Shown here: piece by piece, positions 1 to 7,713 of the stretch
How positions within the stretch are numbered: the first letter of the stretch is position 1
How the letters are laid out: the number at the start of each line of letters is the position of its first letter
Assembly: GCF_009817885.1 (NCBI RefSeq)
Contig: NZ_CP041764.1
Location: 2,852,001 to 2,916,000 of the forward strand
Direction: 5' to 3'
DNA length: 64,000 bases
Source: Serratia rhizosphaerae
Lineage (GTDB): Bacteria > Pseudomonadota > Gammaproteobacteria > Enterobacterales > Enterobacteriaceae
Translations under genes and position numbers: made by a program
Notes under the pieces: generated by a model
The model's database searches: none
What the model saw: the letters and a program-made list of their open reading frames with translations, nothing else
What the model was told of the DNA's origin: nothing

Positions 1-499
1 ACGGGCATTCTGGAATCAACAGGCTTAACCATAACTTCTCCGATTATTCTAAACCCACGCAGAGCCCGTAGGTTTACGCAGGTTTAATTGTTGAGCTTCC
101 TGAATCTTTTTTTGACGACGCAAGACTGACAAAACATTACAAAGTATTAGCGTTTGGCTACTTTCCTTCATTGCCTTCCCCTACAGCTATCAGTCCAGGA
201 TGATTGTTCGGTAGTCTTTTTCCTGCTTTTTGTAGTCATTTTCCTACAGGGGCGCAGAAACGCCCGTGAGTACGCTGCTTGAATACATGCCCCGCCATCA
301 CTGCGCTGTCAGATGAATTTTTTATGTCTGCGTCCTGCGTCACGCCAAAATTCGGCAAATAGGGAACCCAAGCCGGCATTGTGACACTCAGCTAGCGAGC
401 CTCAGCCCATCAATCGCCACAAATGTCAGGAAATTGTAAGTATGTTCTGGCGGGGAAAGCTCGATACTTTTGCAGTTTTAATGATTAACCGGAGGTCTT
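1..499. other. Intergenic region left of the harpin cassette
   Basis: No convincing coding sequence was seen in these 499 bases. The only recognisable element is the hrp-box promoter at 363-390, which leaves a leader of about 100 nt before the first start codon at 500. Base composition is more AT-rich than in the genes that follow. Whatever lies to the left is outside the window. Confidence 0.6.
363..390 (+). promoter_or_regulatory. hrp box (HrpL-dependent promoter) for the forward harpin operon
   Basis: GGAACC at 363-368, then a 15-nt spacer, then ACACTCA at 384-390. This matches the known ECF sigma HrpL consensus GGAACC-N15/16-CCACNNA except for one base (A for the first C). It points toward the small ORF at 500 and the harpin-like genes at 600 and 1387. 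Two further boxes in front of the oppositely oriented genes make a chance match unlikely. Confidence 0.75.
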
Positions 500-595
500 A
501 TGAACGCGAGGTTGACTGGCAGTATGGCTGGAGAACGGAACGTCCGCGCGCCCGCAACGGGCGGTGCCGGTTTGATGCAAAACAGAGGAGGGTAA
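500..595 (+). CDS. Small 31-aa ORF leading the harpin operon
   Basis: ATG at 500 is preceded by a strong GGAGG ribosome-binding site at 491-495 with good spacing. The reading frame stops at 593-595, five bases before the next start codon. The predicted peptide is Gly/Ala/Arg-rich with no Cys and no recognisable domain. Its place between the hrp box and the first harpin gene suggests it is translated from the same mRNA. It could be a leader peptide, a tiny secreted product or a translational coupler. Function is unknown and it may be a chance ORF. Confidence 0.4.
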   Translation: MNARLTGSMAGERNVRAPATGGAGLMQNRGG

Positions 596-599
596 CCTG

Positions 600-1382
600 A
601 TGACACTCAATATATCCGGTTCAGGCGTTGGCATGCCGCTGGTGGGGAATCTGATCGAACGTGCCAACGAAAACGTAGAAAAAATTGAACAGGCCATCTC
701 GCTGCCGCAGCAAAACAGTGCGGTGAAATTCAGTAATGCCAACGGTGCGGAGTTTATGCAGCAGATGACGGCGCACGAGGGTGCAGCGCAGCCCGCGCAG
801 CAGGGCGGGCTGATGCAGAAACTGCTGATGCTGATCGGGCTGCAGCAGCTGTTGGGCGGCAATGGGACGCAGCCGGTCGAGCAATCGCCGCGCCAGTCGG
901 AAAACAGCGCGCCTGCCGGGCAGTCGTCAGCGTCAGGCGGCGTGGGCGGGGTGATCCAGCAGGTGATGCAAATGATGCAGCAGCTGATGCAGATGATCCA
1001 GCAACTGACGGGCGGCAAAGACGCGCAGAGCGCTGACGGCGTGCAGAACGGTCAGAACGGTGGACAAACGCAGTCGGCCCGCAGTCAGTCGGAGACGCCG
1101 GCCTCCGGCGGGCAGTCTCAGGGCGGCGTGAGCGGCCTGGTTCAGCAGCTGATGCAGATGATGCAGCAACTGATGCAGATTATGCAGCAGCTGGCGGGCG
1201 GCGGGCAGAAGGCCGCGCCGTCAGGTGAGAACGGCAACGCAGAGTCTGGCGGATCCGCTCAGCCGGCGCAGCAGCAGGGCGGCGGCAATATGCTGAGCAA
1301 ACTGCTGGGTTCGGTGCTGCAGATGGTCGGGCTGGACGCACTGATGTCGAAACTGGGCGGTACGCAGAATAACGGAGGGTAG
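600..1382 (+). CDS. Harpin-like protein, glutamine/methionine-rich
   Basis: 260 aa, no cysteine, rich in Gly, Gln, Ser and Ala, and strongly hydrophilic apart from short Leu/Met stretches. This is the classic profile of harpins, the heat-stable helper proteins secreted by plant-type type III systems. The N-terminus begins MTLNISGSG. Residues 69-87 form a Leu-rich segment (GGLMQKLLMLIGLQQLL) that is nearly repeated in the next gene. Two Gln/Met-rich repeats at about 118-138 and 180-200 resemble the QQLMQMMQQL-type helices of Hpa1/HpaG-like harpins. AGAGGAGGGT just upstream supports the start at 600. An HrpL-type promoter at 363-390 and a downstream partner 4 bases away place it in a type III regulon. 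Assignment as a harpin is by composition and context, not by a conserved catalytic motif. Confidence 0.75.
   Translation: MTLNISGSGVGMPLVGNLIERANENVEKIEQAISLPQQNSAVKFSNANGAEFMQQMTAHEGAAQPAQQGGLMQKLLMLIGLQQLLGGNGTQPVEQSPRQSENSAPAGQSSASGGVGGVIQQVMQMMQQLMQMIQQLTGGKDAQSADGVQNGQNGGQTQSARSQSETPASGGQSQGGVSGLVQQLMQMMQQLMQIMQQLAGGGQKAAPSGENGNAESGGSAQPAQQQGGGNMLSKLLGSVLQMVGLDALMSKLGGTQNNGG
951..1199 (+). repeat. Internal duplication in the harpin-like gene
   Basis: Two copies of about 63 bp, at 951-1013 and 1137-1199, encode near-identical Gln/Met-rich segments of 21 residues. They read roughly IQQVMQMMQQLMQMIQQL and VQQLMQMMQQLMQIMQQL. They are separated by a 41-residue Gly/Ser/Gln linker. The second copy is conserved in protein more than in DNA, which suggests an old duplication held by selection. 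Confidence 0.7.
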
Positions 1383-1386
1383 CGTT

Positions 1387-2367
1387 ATGGTGAGCAATAT
1401 CTCCGGCTCGGGGGGATTTTCCCGCCTGGTCGACCAATCGATGGAAAACGCGCCGGATGGCGTGAACGAGGCGCTGCAGACGCCGCAGCTGCGCATCGGG
1501 ACGGTGAACTTCGGCAACGCGCCGGCGCAGGAAACGGCGCAGCCGGAAGCGATGCCGCAGAGCGGCGGACTGTTCCAGCAGTTGCTGATGCTGATCGGTC
1601 TGCAGTCGCTGCTGCAGGGCCCGCAGGCGGATATGGCGGCGATGTTTGGCGGCCAGGGCGTCAGCGAGACGGAAAAGGACACCAGCGTGCCGCCGACCGA
1701 TGACAATCTGCAGGGACGGCCGCCGGGGGATACCCGCAGCGCGCAGGAAATTATCGACGCCAACCCGGTGCTGAAGAACCTCGGTGACCAGAAGGATATC
1801 AAGCGTGATGAGCTGAAGCAGCGTTTTGGCGACTGGACCGAGGATAACCCGGATCCGGCCAGCCGCGCCGACGCCGCTTACAATATGGCGCGGGTGCTGA
1901 ACAGCATCAAAGGGCTGAATAACCGCGAGGGCGGCTCCCGCGGCGACTTGGCGGACAACGGCAAGATTGACGGTATCACCAAGGACGGCGACGCCCGCCA
2001 CGGCACCGAAGCCGGCGTGTTGAAAGATATCGCCGAACAGGGGCTGAAGGCTTTGCCGAGCAACGGCAACCTGCCGCAGACCAATGACAGCCATGTGCGG
2101 CTGGACGGCACCAACAAGGATAACTTCCAGTGGGCGATGGGCGAGATCGGCAAGGCGCTGTCCAATATCCCGATCCTGAAGTCCGTGCTGGCGCCGATGT
2201 TCAACAATATGGGCGAGGCCCGTGGCTTGGGTGATGTGTTTACCGGTGCGCTGAAGGGGATTGGCGAGGGGGCGATGAGCGCCGCTCGTGGCCCGGTCGG
2301 CTGGGCGATGACGGCCGCGACGGACACCGCGCAGATTGTGATAGATAACGTGAAAAATAAGAAATAG
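1387..2367 (+). CDS. Harpin-like / candidate type III secreted protein with unknown C-terminal domain
   Basis: 326 aa, no cysteine. The N-terminus (MVSNISGSGG) and a Leu-rich block at residues 60-78 (GGLFQQLLMLIGLQSLL) echo the preceding gene, so the two share an N-terminal module. The rest, from about residue 95, is a charged region with an Asp/Asn/Gly-rich stretch around 185-200. It ends in a small-residue-rich hydrophobic segment that could touch membranes. I do not recognise the C-terminal domain. GGAGG at 1375 supports the start. The gene is 4 bp downstream of the first harpin gene and is followed directly by a terminator, so they form one operon under the hrp box at 363. Confidence 0.7.
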   Translation: MVSNISGSGGFSRLVDQSMENAPDGVNEALQTPQLRIGTVNFGNAPAQETAQPEAMPQSGGLFQQLLMLIGLQSLLQGPQADMAAMFGGQGVSETEKDTSVPPTDDNLQGRPPGDTRSAQEIIDANPVLKNLGDQKDIKRDELKQRFGDWTEDNPDPASRADAAYNMARVLNSIKGLNNREGGSRGDLADNGKIDGITKDGDARHGTEAGVLKDIAEQGLKALPSNGNLPQTNDSHVRLDGTNKDNFQWAMGEIGKALSNIPILKSVLAPMFNNMGEARGLGDVFTGALKGIGEGAMSAARGPVGWAMTAATDTAQIVIDNVKNKK

Positions 2368-2384
2368 CCGTTAAGGCACCGGGG

Positions 2385-2422
2385 AAAGCGCCCCTGTACG
2401 GCAACGTGCAGGGGCTTTTTTT
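2385..2422 (+). terminator. Rho-independent terminator closing the forward harpin operon
   Basis: The inverted repeat CCCCTGTACG / CGTGCAGGGG, with a GCAA loop and one G-T wobble, is followed by a run of seven T. It sits between the convergent stop codons at 2367 (+) and 2430 (-). Confidence 0.85.
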
Positions 2423-2429
2423 GCGTGCA

Positions 2430-3323
2430 TCAGGCCGGCAGTTCGCCCTGGCCGGTTTTGATGATATTGGCGAAGTTCAGCACCTTATCGACGTAGGTGG
2501 CGTCGCCGGTGCCGGTTTTGGAGATATCGCTCAGATCGTTGAGGTTGACGTTGTTCGGGCCGGAATTGTAGGCGCGCAGCGCCGCACCCATGTTGCCGTC
2601 AAAGGCGTTCAACTGCTCTTTCATATACAGCGCGCCGGCCATAATGTTGTCCCGGGTACTGTTCGGGTTGGCGTCCGGCCCCAGCAGCCCGGGGTTTTTG
2701 CTTTGCAGATCGGCAAAGGTATTGCTGTTGACCTGCATCAGCCCGCTGTCCTGCAGGCCGTTGCCGCCGTTCACCGTGCTGGCGCCCAGGTTGCCGCGTG
2801 ACTCCTGCCAGATTTGCGCCGCTAACACCTCCGCCGGCACGCCGGTCTTATCGGCGGCGTTCTGGATATCATCTTCATACGGTTTCAGCGCCTCAGGCAG
2901 GTGCAGACTGCCGCTGCCGGCAGCCGGCGTGCTGTTCTCCGTCGCGCCGGTTGTCTCCGGCGTGCTTTGCGGGGTAACGCCCGGCGTTGACGCGCTGCCC
3001 TGCTGCTGCGGCGTCTGCGACCCGCCGTTCTGGCTGTTGGACAGCAATTGCTGCGCCAGCTGCATAAACTGCGGCATGAGCTGACTGAACAGCATTTGCA
3101 TCAGGGTGCCGGAAATGGCGCTTTGCAGCTGCTGTTGGATATCGCCGCCGCCGAGCAGGCTGTCCATGTTGGTGCCTTGGGCGCCGCCGTAGCTGATCGG
3201 CAATGGCGCGCCGTTGTCTGAGGCGTTAAGCACGGGTTTCTGCGACAGATTATCGCTCAGGTTGCTGAAGTCTCCGCTCTGCCCGAAGGGCTGCGGGACG
3301 GGGTTGGATGATACAGAGAGCAT
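2430..3323 (-). CDS. Harpin-like lytic transglycosylase (HopP1/HopAJ-type, type III associated)
   Basis: 297 aa. Residues 1-140 are Gln/Ser/Thr-rich and Cys-free, with a harpin-like Leu/Met segment at about 60-95. Residues 141-297 are a family-1 SLT lysozyme-like domain. It has a catalytic Glu174 in WQESRG, a GLMQ motif at 194-197 and AYNSGP at 251-256. Such proteins locally open peptidoglycan for passage of a secretion apparatus and are themselves exported. There is no Sec signal peptide, as expected for a type III substrate. AAGGAG upstream sets the start at 3323. Its own hrp box lies at 3357-3385, 34 bp before the start. It lies downstream of the 3399-4367 gene on the same strand. Confidence 0.85.
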   Translation of the reverse strand: MLSVSSNPVPQPFGQSGDFSNLSDNLSQKPVLNASDNGAPLPISYGGAQGTNMDSLLGGGDIQQQLQSAISGTLMQMLFSQLMPQFMQLAQQLLSNSQNGGSQTPQQQGSASTPGVTPQSTPETTGATENSTPAAGSGSLHLPEALKPYEDDIQNAADKTGVPAEVLAAQIWQESRGNLGASTVNGGNGLQDSGLMQVNSNTFADLQSKNPGLLGPDANPNSTRDNIMAGALYMKEQLNAFDGNMGAALRAYNSGPNNVNLNDLSDISKTGTGDATYVDKVLNFANIIKTGQGELPA

Positions 3324-3356
3324 CGGTGTCTCCTTGGTGCGGGTGGGTATCGTGGT

Positions 3357-3385
3357 TGAGTGGCCGCCGTGGGACGCGGGGTCCC
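3357..3385 (-). promoter_or_regulatory. hrp box in front of the lytic transglycosylase gene
   Basis: Read on the minus strand: GGGACC (3385-3380), a 16-nt spacer, then CCACTCA (3363-3357). One base differs from the GGAACC consensus and the CCACNNA part is perfect. Its distance to the start codon (34 bp) is almost the same as for the box at 4400-4428 (33 bp). Confidence 0.7.
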
Positions 3386-3398
3386 GCCCGGCGGCGCG

Positions 3399-4367
3399 TC
3401 AGGCCTTGCCGAAGGTGACGTCCAGCGTCATGGCGTCGGTATGGCGCATCGGGTTCTGGCCCTCCGGCAGCCGGTCGTCGTCCGGGTGCATATAGGTCAT
3501 GCCGGTGCCGAGCATGTCGGTCATAAACTGGCCGCCCTTACGCATGGTCTCGCTGGAGCCGTCGTAGTAGCCGGCAATGGTTTTATTCCCGGCAGAATCG
3601 GTGCTGACAATATCTGCCGGCGCGCGGTCGGCAATGCTCTGCCGATCGCCGATTTCAAATCCCTGATGATCGGTGGCGTGAATGGCGGCGTTGCGGCCAT
3701 CGATATCGCTGGTATTGACGAAGCCGTTATAGAATTCCAGGCGGCTGGCGTCGTCCCGATAGTTGCCGTCGGCGTCGGCCTGCTTCAGCAGGCCGGTAAA
3801 GTCATTCTGATAACGCATCTGGCCGCATTCCCCGGGCTTCAGGGTGATCTCGCCGACCAACTGATTGTGCTGATCAAACTGGCCGATATTGATGTCGTGA
3901 TCCTGCGTATTGGTGATATTGAAGGTGCGCGGCCCGCTGCCGGCCGACGGACCGTCGGCGGCGCTTGCAGCATGGGCCGTCGGTTTGGCAGCGTTGGTTT
4001 CATTCAGCGGCATCGCGCCGCCGGACGGGGCGGCAGTATCGGTATTCTGCGGCGCTGTTTCCTGCTCGCTGCCGTTCTGGCCCTGCATCCTCCGCGCCAG
4101 CTCCGCCATCACCTGACTGAGCAGCGCGCCGATCAACTGGCTGAGCGGGTCGCCGGGGTTGGGCTGCCCGTCCGTTGACGTCGGCAGGGCATCAGTCAGC
4201 GGCGCACCGAAATTGACGCTGCTCCCGGCGCCCGGCGTGGCGAACTGCACCGCGCCGCCGCCGGCGGACTGCCGGGGAAGCTCGGCGGATGTCCAGGCAT
4301 CGTCCATTGCCGGGCCGCTCTGCCATCCGGCTGCCGGGCGGTAGAAGGAAGAGATATCGACAGACAT
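3399..4367 (-). CDS. Candidate type III secreted protein with harpin-like N-terminus and unknown C-terminal domain
   Basis: 322 aa. Residues 1-145 are Gly/Ala/Pro/Ser-rich with one short Leu-rich helix at about 74-95, like the harpins nearby. From about 146 to the end there is a compact, Asp/Asn-rich domain that starts RTFNITNTQDHDINIGQF and has one cysteine (181). The order of beta-like segments suggests a globular domain, but I do not recognise the family. The start at 4367 is chosen because GAGGA sits upstream and the hrp box at 4400-4428 excludes the longer starts at 4397 and 4412. The stop precedes the transglycosylase gene by 75 bp, which may be co-transcribed as well as having its own promoter. 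Confidence 0.7.
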   Translation of the reverse strand: MSVDISSFYRPAAGWQSGPAMDDAWTSAELPRQSAGGGAVQFATPGAGSSVNFGAPLTDALPTSTDGQPNPGDPLSQLIGALLSQVMAELARRMQGQNGSEQETAPQNTDTAAPSGGAMPLNETNAAKPTAHAASAADGPSAGSGPRTFNITNTQDHDINIGQFDQHNQLVGEITLKPGECGQMRYQNDFTGLLKQADADGNYRDDASRLEFYNGFVNTSDIDGRNAAIHATDHQGFEIGDRQSIADRAPADIVSTDSAGNKTIAGYYDGSSETMRKGGQFMTDMLGTGMTYMHPDDDRLPEGQNPMRHTDAMTLDVTFGKA

Positions 4368-4399
4368 GGTGAGATCCTCGGGTTGGTAAATGGCCATAG

Positions 4400-4428
4400 T
4401 GAGTGGCGGCAAACCGGGGGCGGGTTCC
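4400..4428 (-). promoter_or_regulatory. Perfect hrp box for the reverse harpin operon
   Basis: On the minus strand GGAACC (4428-4423), a 16-nt spacer, then CCACTCA (4406-4400). This is a full match to the HrpL consensus GGAACC-N15/16-CCACNNA. Transcription would begin about 25 nt before the start codon at 4367. Confidence 0.88.
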
Positions 4429-4528
4429 CGAGGCGGGCTGAAATTGCGGGTATGATTCAGGGTGAAGCCGGGCTGGCGGGGAAGCGTGAGGCCGCAGGGC
4501 GTGTCTGCGGCTACGTGGTTTCAGAGGA

Positions 4529-4915
4529 TCAGGCGTTGATAAACTCGGCGATGACCGCAGGTACGCTGGGGCGGCCGTTCTCCAGGCAGGTGGCGACGAA
4601 GGTGGCGTCGGCGTAGACCTGGCCGTCAACGCGGATTTGCTGCACGAAATTCACCCGGTTGCGCTTGTCGTTTTTCGCCAGCTCACAGGTGACTTCCATC
4701 TTGTCGCCCTTGGTGAGGCTTTTGCGAAAACGCAGGTTGTACTCCAGCACCATATACAGCCGTCCCTGCTTAAACTCCTCTTCGATATCGATGCCCAGCG
4801 CCTCTTTCATAAAGGCGTGGCGGGTCCACTCCATATAGAAGGGGTAGTAAAGACCGTCAACCACGCCCTGAAAATCGATGTGTGCTGCGTCAACTTCGTA
4901 GTGTTTTACATACAT
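4529..4915 (-). CDS. Acyl-CoA thioesterase, hot-dog fold (4HBT family)
   Basis: 128 aa, the usual length for single-domain 4-hydroxybenzoyl-CoA thioesterase-like proteins. The N-terminal segment VDAAHIDFQGVVDGLYYPFYMEW carries the family's Asp-X-Gly/His-type active-site helix start. The rest has the alternating strands of a hot-dog fold. It would hydrolyse a CoA thioester in the cytoplasm. The substrate cannot be told. It stands alone between the harpin cassette and an HTH regulator and has no hrp box of its own. Confidence 0.8.
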   Translation of the reverse strand: MYVKHYEVDAAHIDFQGVVDGLYYPFYMEWTRHAFMKEALGIDIEEEFKQGRLYMVLEYNLRFRKSLTKGDKMEVTCELAKNDKRNRVNFVQQIRVDGQVYADATFVATCLENGRPSVPAVIAEFINA

Positions 4916-4997
4916 TGAATAGTCCCTTAATGCCTGATGTGAAATGAAGAACGGTGATTTTATGAGTCAATGATTAAAGCACGATTCGGCGGCAACG

Positions 4998-5780
4998 TTA
5001 ACTCTGCGGTTGGTCAGATGGCAGATAGAAAATCAGGTAGAGCCCCGGCGAGTGTTCGACCTCCAGGGAGGTGTAGGTGTAATGGCTGACGCGACCATCG
5101 TTATTGATAATGGCTTTGTTGCCGGTGCCGATTTTCCGGACGTCGTGATAATCCCACATGGTGCGAAATTCGCTGCTTCTCGCCGTCAGATCGTCGACGA
5201 TCGCGGTGAAGTCGTCGCGGTTGCTGCCGGCGGCCTGATAGGCGCGGAACGCGGCGATCGTATGTCTGGCGGCCTGCTCCCATTGATAAATCTTCTGCTT
5301 GTACGCCGGGCAGACGAACATCAGCTTCAACGAATTGCGATCCGCCTCGGCAATCGCGGACCAGTCAAAAATCTGCATTTGTGCGGCCTGGTTCCAGTAC
5401 AGGATGTCCATATTATCGCGGCGGACAAAGGCCGGGTGAGGGTTAAGCGCATCGACCATCGCCATCACCTCGGCGGGGAGCAGCGTCGGCGCCTGATGGG
5501 GGGCATCGTTGCCAAACACCATGGTATTCAGGTACTGCTGCTCTACCGGCGACAGTTTCAGCACTTTGCCGATACGTTGAAGCGCCGCCGGCGAGATGCT
5601 GATCTCCCGGCCCTGTTCCAGCCAGGTATACCAACTGACGCTGACCGCCGCCAGCTGCGCCACTTCTTCCCGGCGCAATCCGCTGACGCGGCGGTTAAGC
5701 GGACTGAAGCCGTAATCGCTCGGGTTCAGTTTGGCGCGGTGTTTAACAAGAAAATCTTTGACGGCGGCGTTTCTGGACAT
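4998..5780 (-). CDS. Helix-turn-helix regulator, XRE N-terminus with MmyB-like ligand domain
   Basis: 260 aa. Residues 1-75 hold an XRE-type HTH with the typical GLRREEVAQLAAVSVSWYTW segment. Residues 95-255 match the MmyB-like domain (LNPHPAFVRRDNMDILYWNQAA), which binds small hydrophobic ligands in related regulators. AGGAG before 5780 sets the start, and longer frames lack a site. It is divergent from the NAD(P)-binding protein/MFS pair at 5892-7666, which it probably controls. A partly symmetric sequence at 5799-5820 lies in the shared gap. Confidence 0.85.
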   Translation of the reverse strand: MSRNAAVKDFLVKHRAKLNPSDYGFSPLNRRVSGLRREEVAQLAAVSVSWYTWLEQGREISISPAALQRIGKVLKLSPVEQQYLNTMVFGNDAPHQAPTLLPAEVMAMVDALNPHPAFVRRDNMDILYWNQAAQMQIFDWSAIAEADRNSLKLMFVCPAYKQKIYQWEQAARHTIAAFRAYQAAGSNRDDFTAIVDDLTARSSEFRTMWDYHDVRKIGTGNKAIINNDGRVSHYTYTSLEVEHSPGLYLIFYLPSDQPQS

Positions 5781-5798
5781 GCTGACTCCTGAGTATGA

Positions 5799-5820
5799 CC
5801 AACTATCATAGGATAACTGG
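5799..5820. promoter_or_regulatory. Candidate operator between divergent regulator and SDR/MFS operon
   Basis: CCAACTATC / GATAACTGG form an imperfect 22-bp dyad (7 of 11 pairs). It lies in the 111-bp gap between the MmyB-type regulator and the oxidoreductase gene. Symmetry alone supports it. Confidence 0.3.
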
Positions 5821-5891
5821 CCCTCTTTTTCATGGCCGGCGGCGCTTTTATGCTTACTGCAAGACAGACCGTCAGCAATCTCAGGAGCCTT

Positions 5892-6509
5892 ATGAAATCT
5901 ATCTTTATATACGGTATTACCGGCGATATCGGCCAGCGCACGGCACGCCTGCTCAGTGAGGCCGGCCACCGCGTATCGGGCGTGGCCAGAAACGAGAATA
6001 AGGCCCGGGCGCTAAGGGATCAAGACATTGACGTGGTGCTGGGCGACGTGGCGTCCGCCAGCGCGCAGACGCATCAGGCATGGCTTGAGGGGGTGGATGT
6101 GGTGCTGTTCACCGCCGGGGCGAAGTCGGACGATGAGGCGAAAATCCGCGCCGTCGACTATCAAGCGGTGATTCATTCCGCGCAGGCGGCCATGCATGCC
6201 GGCGTCGGCGCCTATGTGCTGGTTTCCGCTTTCCCCGAAGCGGGGCGCCGCCGGGAAACCACCCCGGGATTTGAGTGCTATATGCACTATAAAAAACTGG
6301 CCGACGCCTGGCTGGTCAACAGCACGCTAGCGTGGACCATTCTCCGCCCGGGCAGACTGACGGAAGCCGCGCCGACCGGACGCGTACAGGCTGCTGCGGC
6401 ACTGCCGTACGGCGAGATTCCGCGTGCGGATTTCGCCGCGTTTGTGGCGGATGCGATACGCCGCGGCGCCTATCCACAGGCGATTGTCGAAGTGACCGGT
6501 GCGGTGTAA
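5892..6509 (+). CDS. NAD(P)-binding protein, atypical SDR (NmrA/YwnB-like)
   Basis: 205 aa. Starts MKSIFIYGITGDIGQ, a Rossmann glycine motif of the GxTGxxG type. There is a conserved LRPGRLTEA element late in the chain, as in atypical short-chain dehydrogenase/reductase proteins that bind NAD(P) and act as reductases or redox sensors. AGGAG at 5883 supports the start. Its stop TAA overlaps the ATG of the next gene, so the two are translationally coupled. Divergent from the MmyB-type regulator. Confidence 0.82.
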   Translation: MKSIFIYGITGDIGQRTARLLSEAGHRVSGVARNENKARALRDQDIDVVLGDVASASAQTHQAWLEGVDVVLFTAGAKSDDEAKIRAVDYQAVIHSAQAAMHAGVGAYVLVSAFPEAGRRRETTPGFECYMHYKKLADAWLVNSTLAWTILRPGRLTEAAPTGRVQAAAALPYGEIPRADFAAFVADAIRRGAYPQAIVEVTGAV

Positions 6510-7666
6510 TGAGCAGCAGACAACACAATATTAAAATCATGCTCACCGGCCTGCTGACGCTGGTCACCGTGATGGGCATCGGGCGCTTTTCGCTGACGCC
6601 GCAGATCCCGGTGATGATTGGGGACGGCTACCTGACGCTTTCAAGCGCCGGGATTCTGGCGGCGATGAACTATATCGGCTATCTGGCCGGGGCGCTGCAC
6701 GTCAGCCGTATGAAGAGCGGGCATGCGGGCTATCTGAAGGCCGGCATCTGCGCCACCGTGCTGGTGACCTTACTGTCCGGCGCGACCTCGTCGTTCGTCC
6801 TGCAGTGTCTGTTCCGTCTGGTCGCCGGCATCGGCGGCGCCTGGGCGCTGATCATCGTCACCTCTTGGACGCAGCTGACATTGGCGGGCAACCGTGCTCC
6901 GCGCCTGTCCGCCGCGGTATTTACCGGCCCGGGCGTTGGCATTACGCTCAGCGGGATATTGGCATGGGCCATGGGGTTGCGGCATCTGGATTCTGCCAGC
7001 GCATGGTATGTCTACGGCGCGGTGGCCCTGCTTATCAGTCTGATGACGTTTCGCTATCTGCCGGCGACATTCGGCCCGGCTCAGGGAGCGGGCGAAAGCG
7101 AGAAGCCGGTTGGCAGCGAGCTGAAAAAACTGGTGGCTATCTATACGCTGGCCGGGTTCGGCTACATCTTGCCGGCGACTTTTCTGGCGCAGATGGCGCA
7201 CAGCGCCTTTCCGGGCGGCGATTTGGCGGCGTTTTTCTGGCCGCTGTTCGGCCTGTCGGCGGTGGCCGGCGTGGTGATGGTGATCCTGTTTGCGGCGCGC
7301 TTCAATACGCAAATCAGCCTGGCGGCGATGATGGTGCTGCAGGGGCTTGGCGTGGCTGCGGCGGTGGTATTACCGGGGGCCGTGGGATTGCTGTGTTCGA
7401 CGGTGCTGACCGGCCTGGGATTTTTGTCGATTATGCAGCTGACCATGAGGTTTGCGCGTGAAATCTCCTCCGGTTCGCTGGCAAAAAATGTGGGGCTGCT
7501 GACCTCCGGCTATGCGACCGGTCAGCTGGTTGGCCCGCTGGTGTCATCCGCCAGCGTGGCGCTGTTCGGCTCGCTGCATGAGGCGATTCTTCTGGCGGCG
7601 GCAGGGCTGGTTCTCGGCGGGATCGGCGTGGTGACCCTGATACGACGCCCGGCTGAGCGGAACTGA
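6509..7666 (+). CDS. MFS transporter, YbfB/YjiJ family
   Basis: 385 aa, about 12 hydrophobic segments, with VMGIGRFSLTPQIPVMI near the N-terminus, typical of the YbfB/YjiJ group of the major facilitator superfamily. Inner-membrane exporter of an unknown small molecule. The ATG at 6509 overlaps the upstream TAA (TAATG), so an earlier in-frame start at 6332 inside the neighbour is rejected. Coupling to an SDR and a MmyB-type regulator suggests a stress or detoxification operon. Confidence 0.82.
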   Translation: MSSRQHNIKIMLTGLLTLVTVMGIGRFSLTPQIPVMIGDGYLTLSSAGILAAMNYIGYLAGALHVSRMKSGHAGYLKAGICATVLVTLLSGATSSFVLQCLFRLVAGIGGAWALIIVTSWTQLTLAGNRAPRLSAAVFTGPGVGITLSGILAWAMGLRHLDSASAWYVYGAVALLISLMTFRYLPATFGPAQGAGESEKPVGSELKKLVAIYTLAGFGYILPATFLAQMAHSAFPGGDLAAFFWPLFGLSAVAGVVMVILFAARFNTQISLAAMMVLQGLGVAAAVVLPGAVGLLCSTVLTGLGFLSIMQLTMRFAREISSGSLAKNVGLLTSGYATGQLVGPLVSSASVALFGSLHEAILLAAAGLVLGGIGVVTLIRRPAERN

Positions 7667-7713
7667 TGGCCGCGGGCGGATAGCGGCGTACGCCTTTATC
7701 CGCCCGAGAGTAA

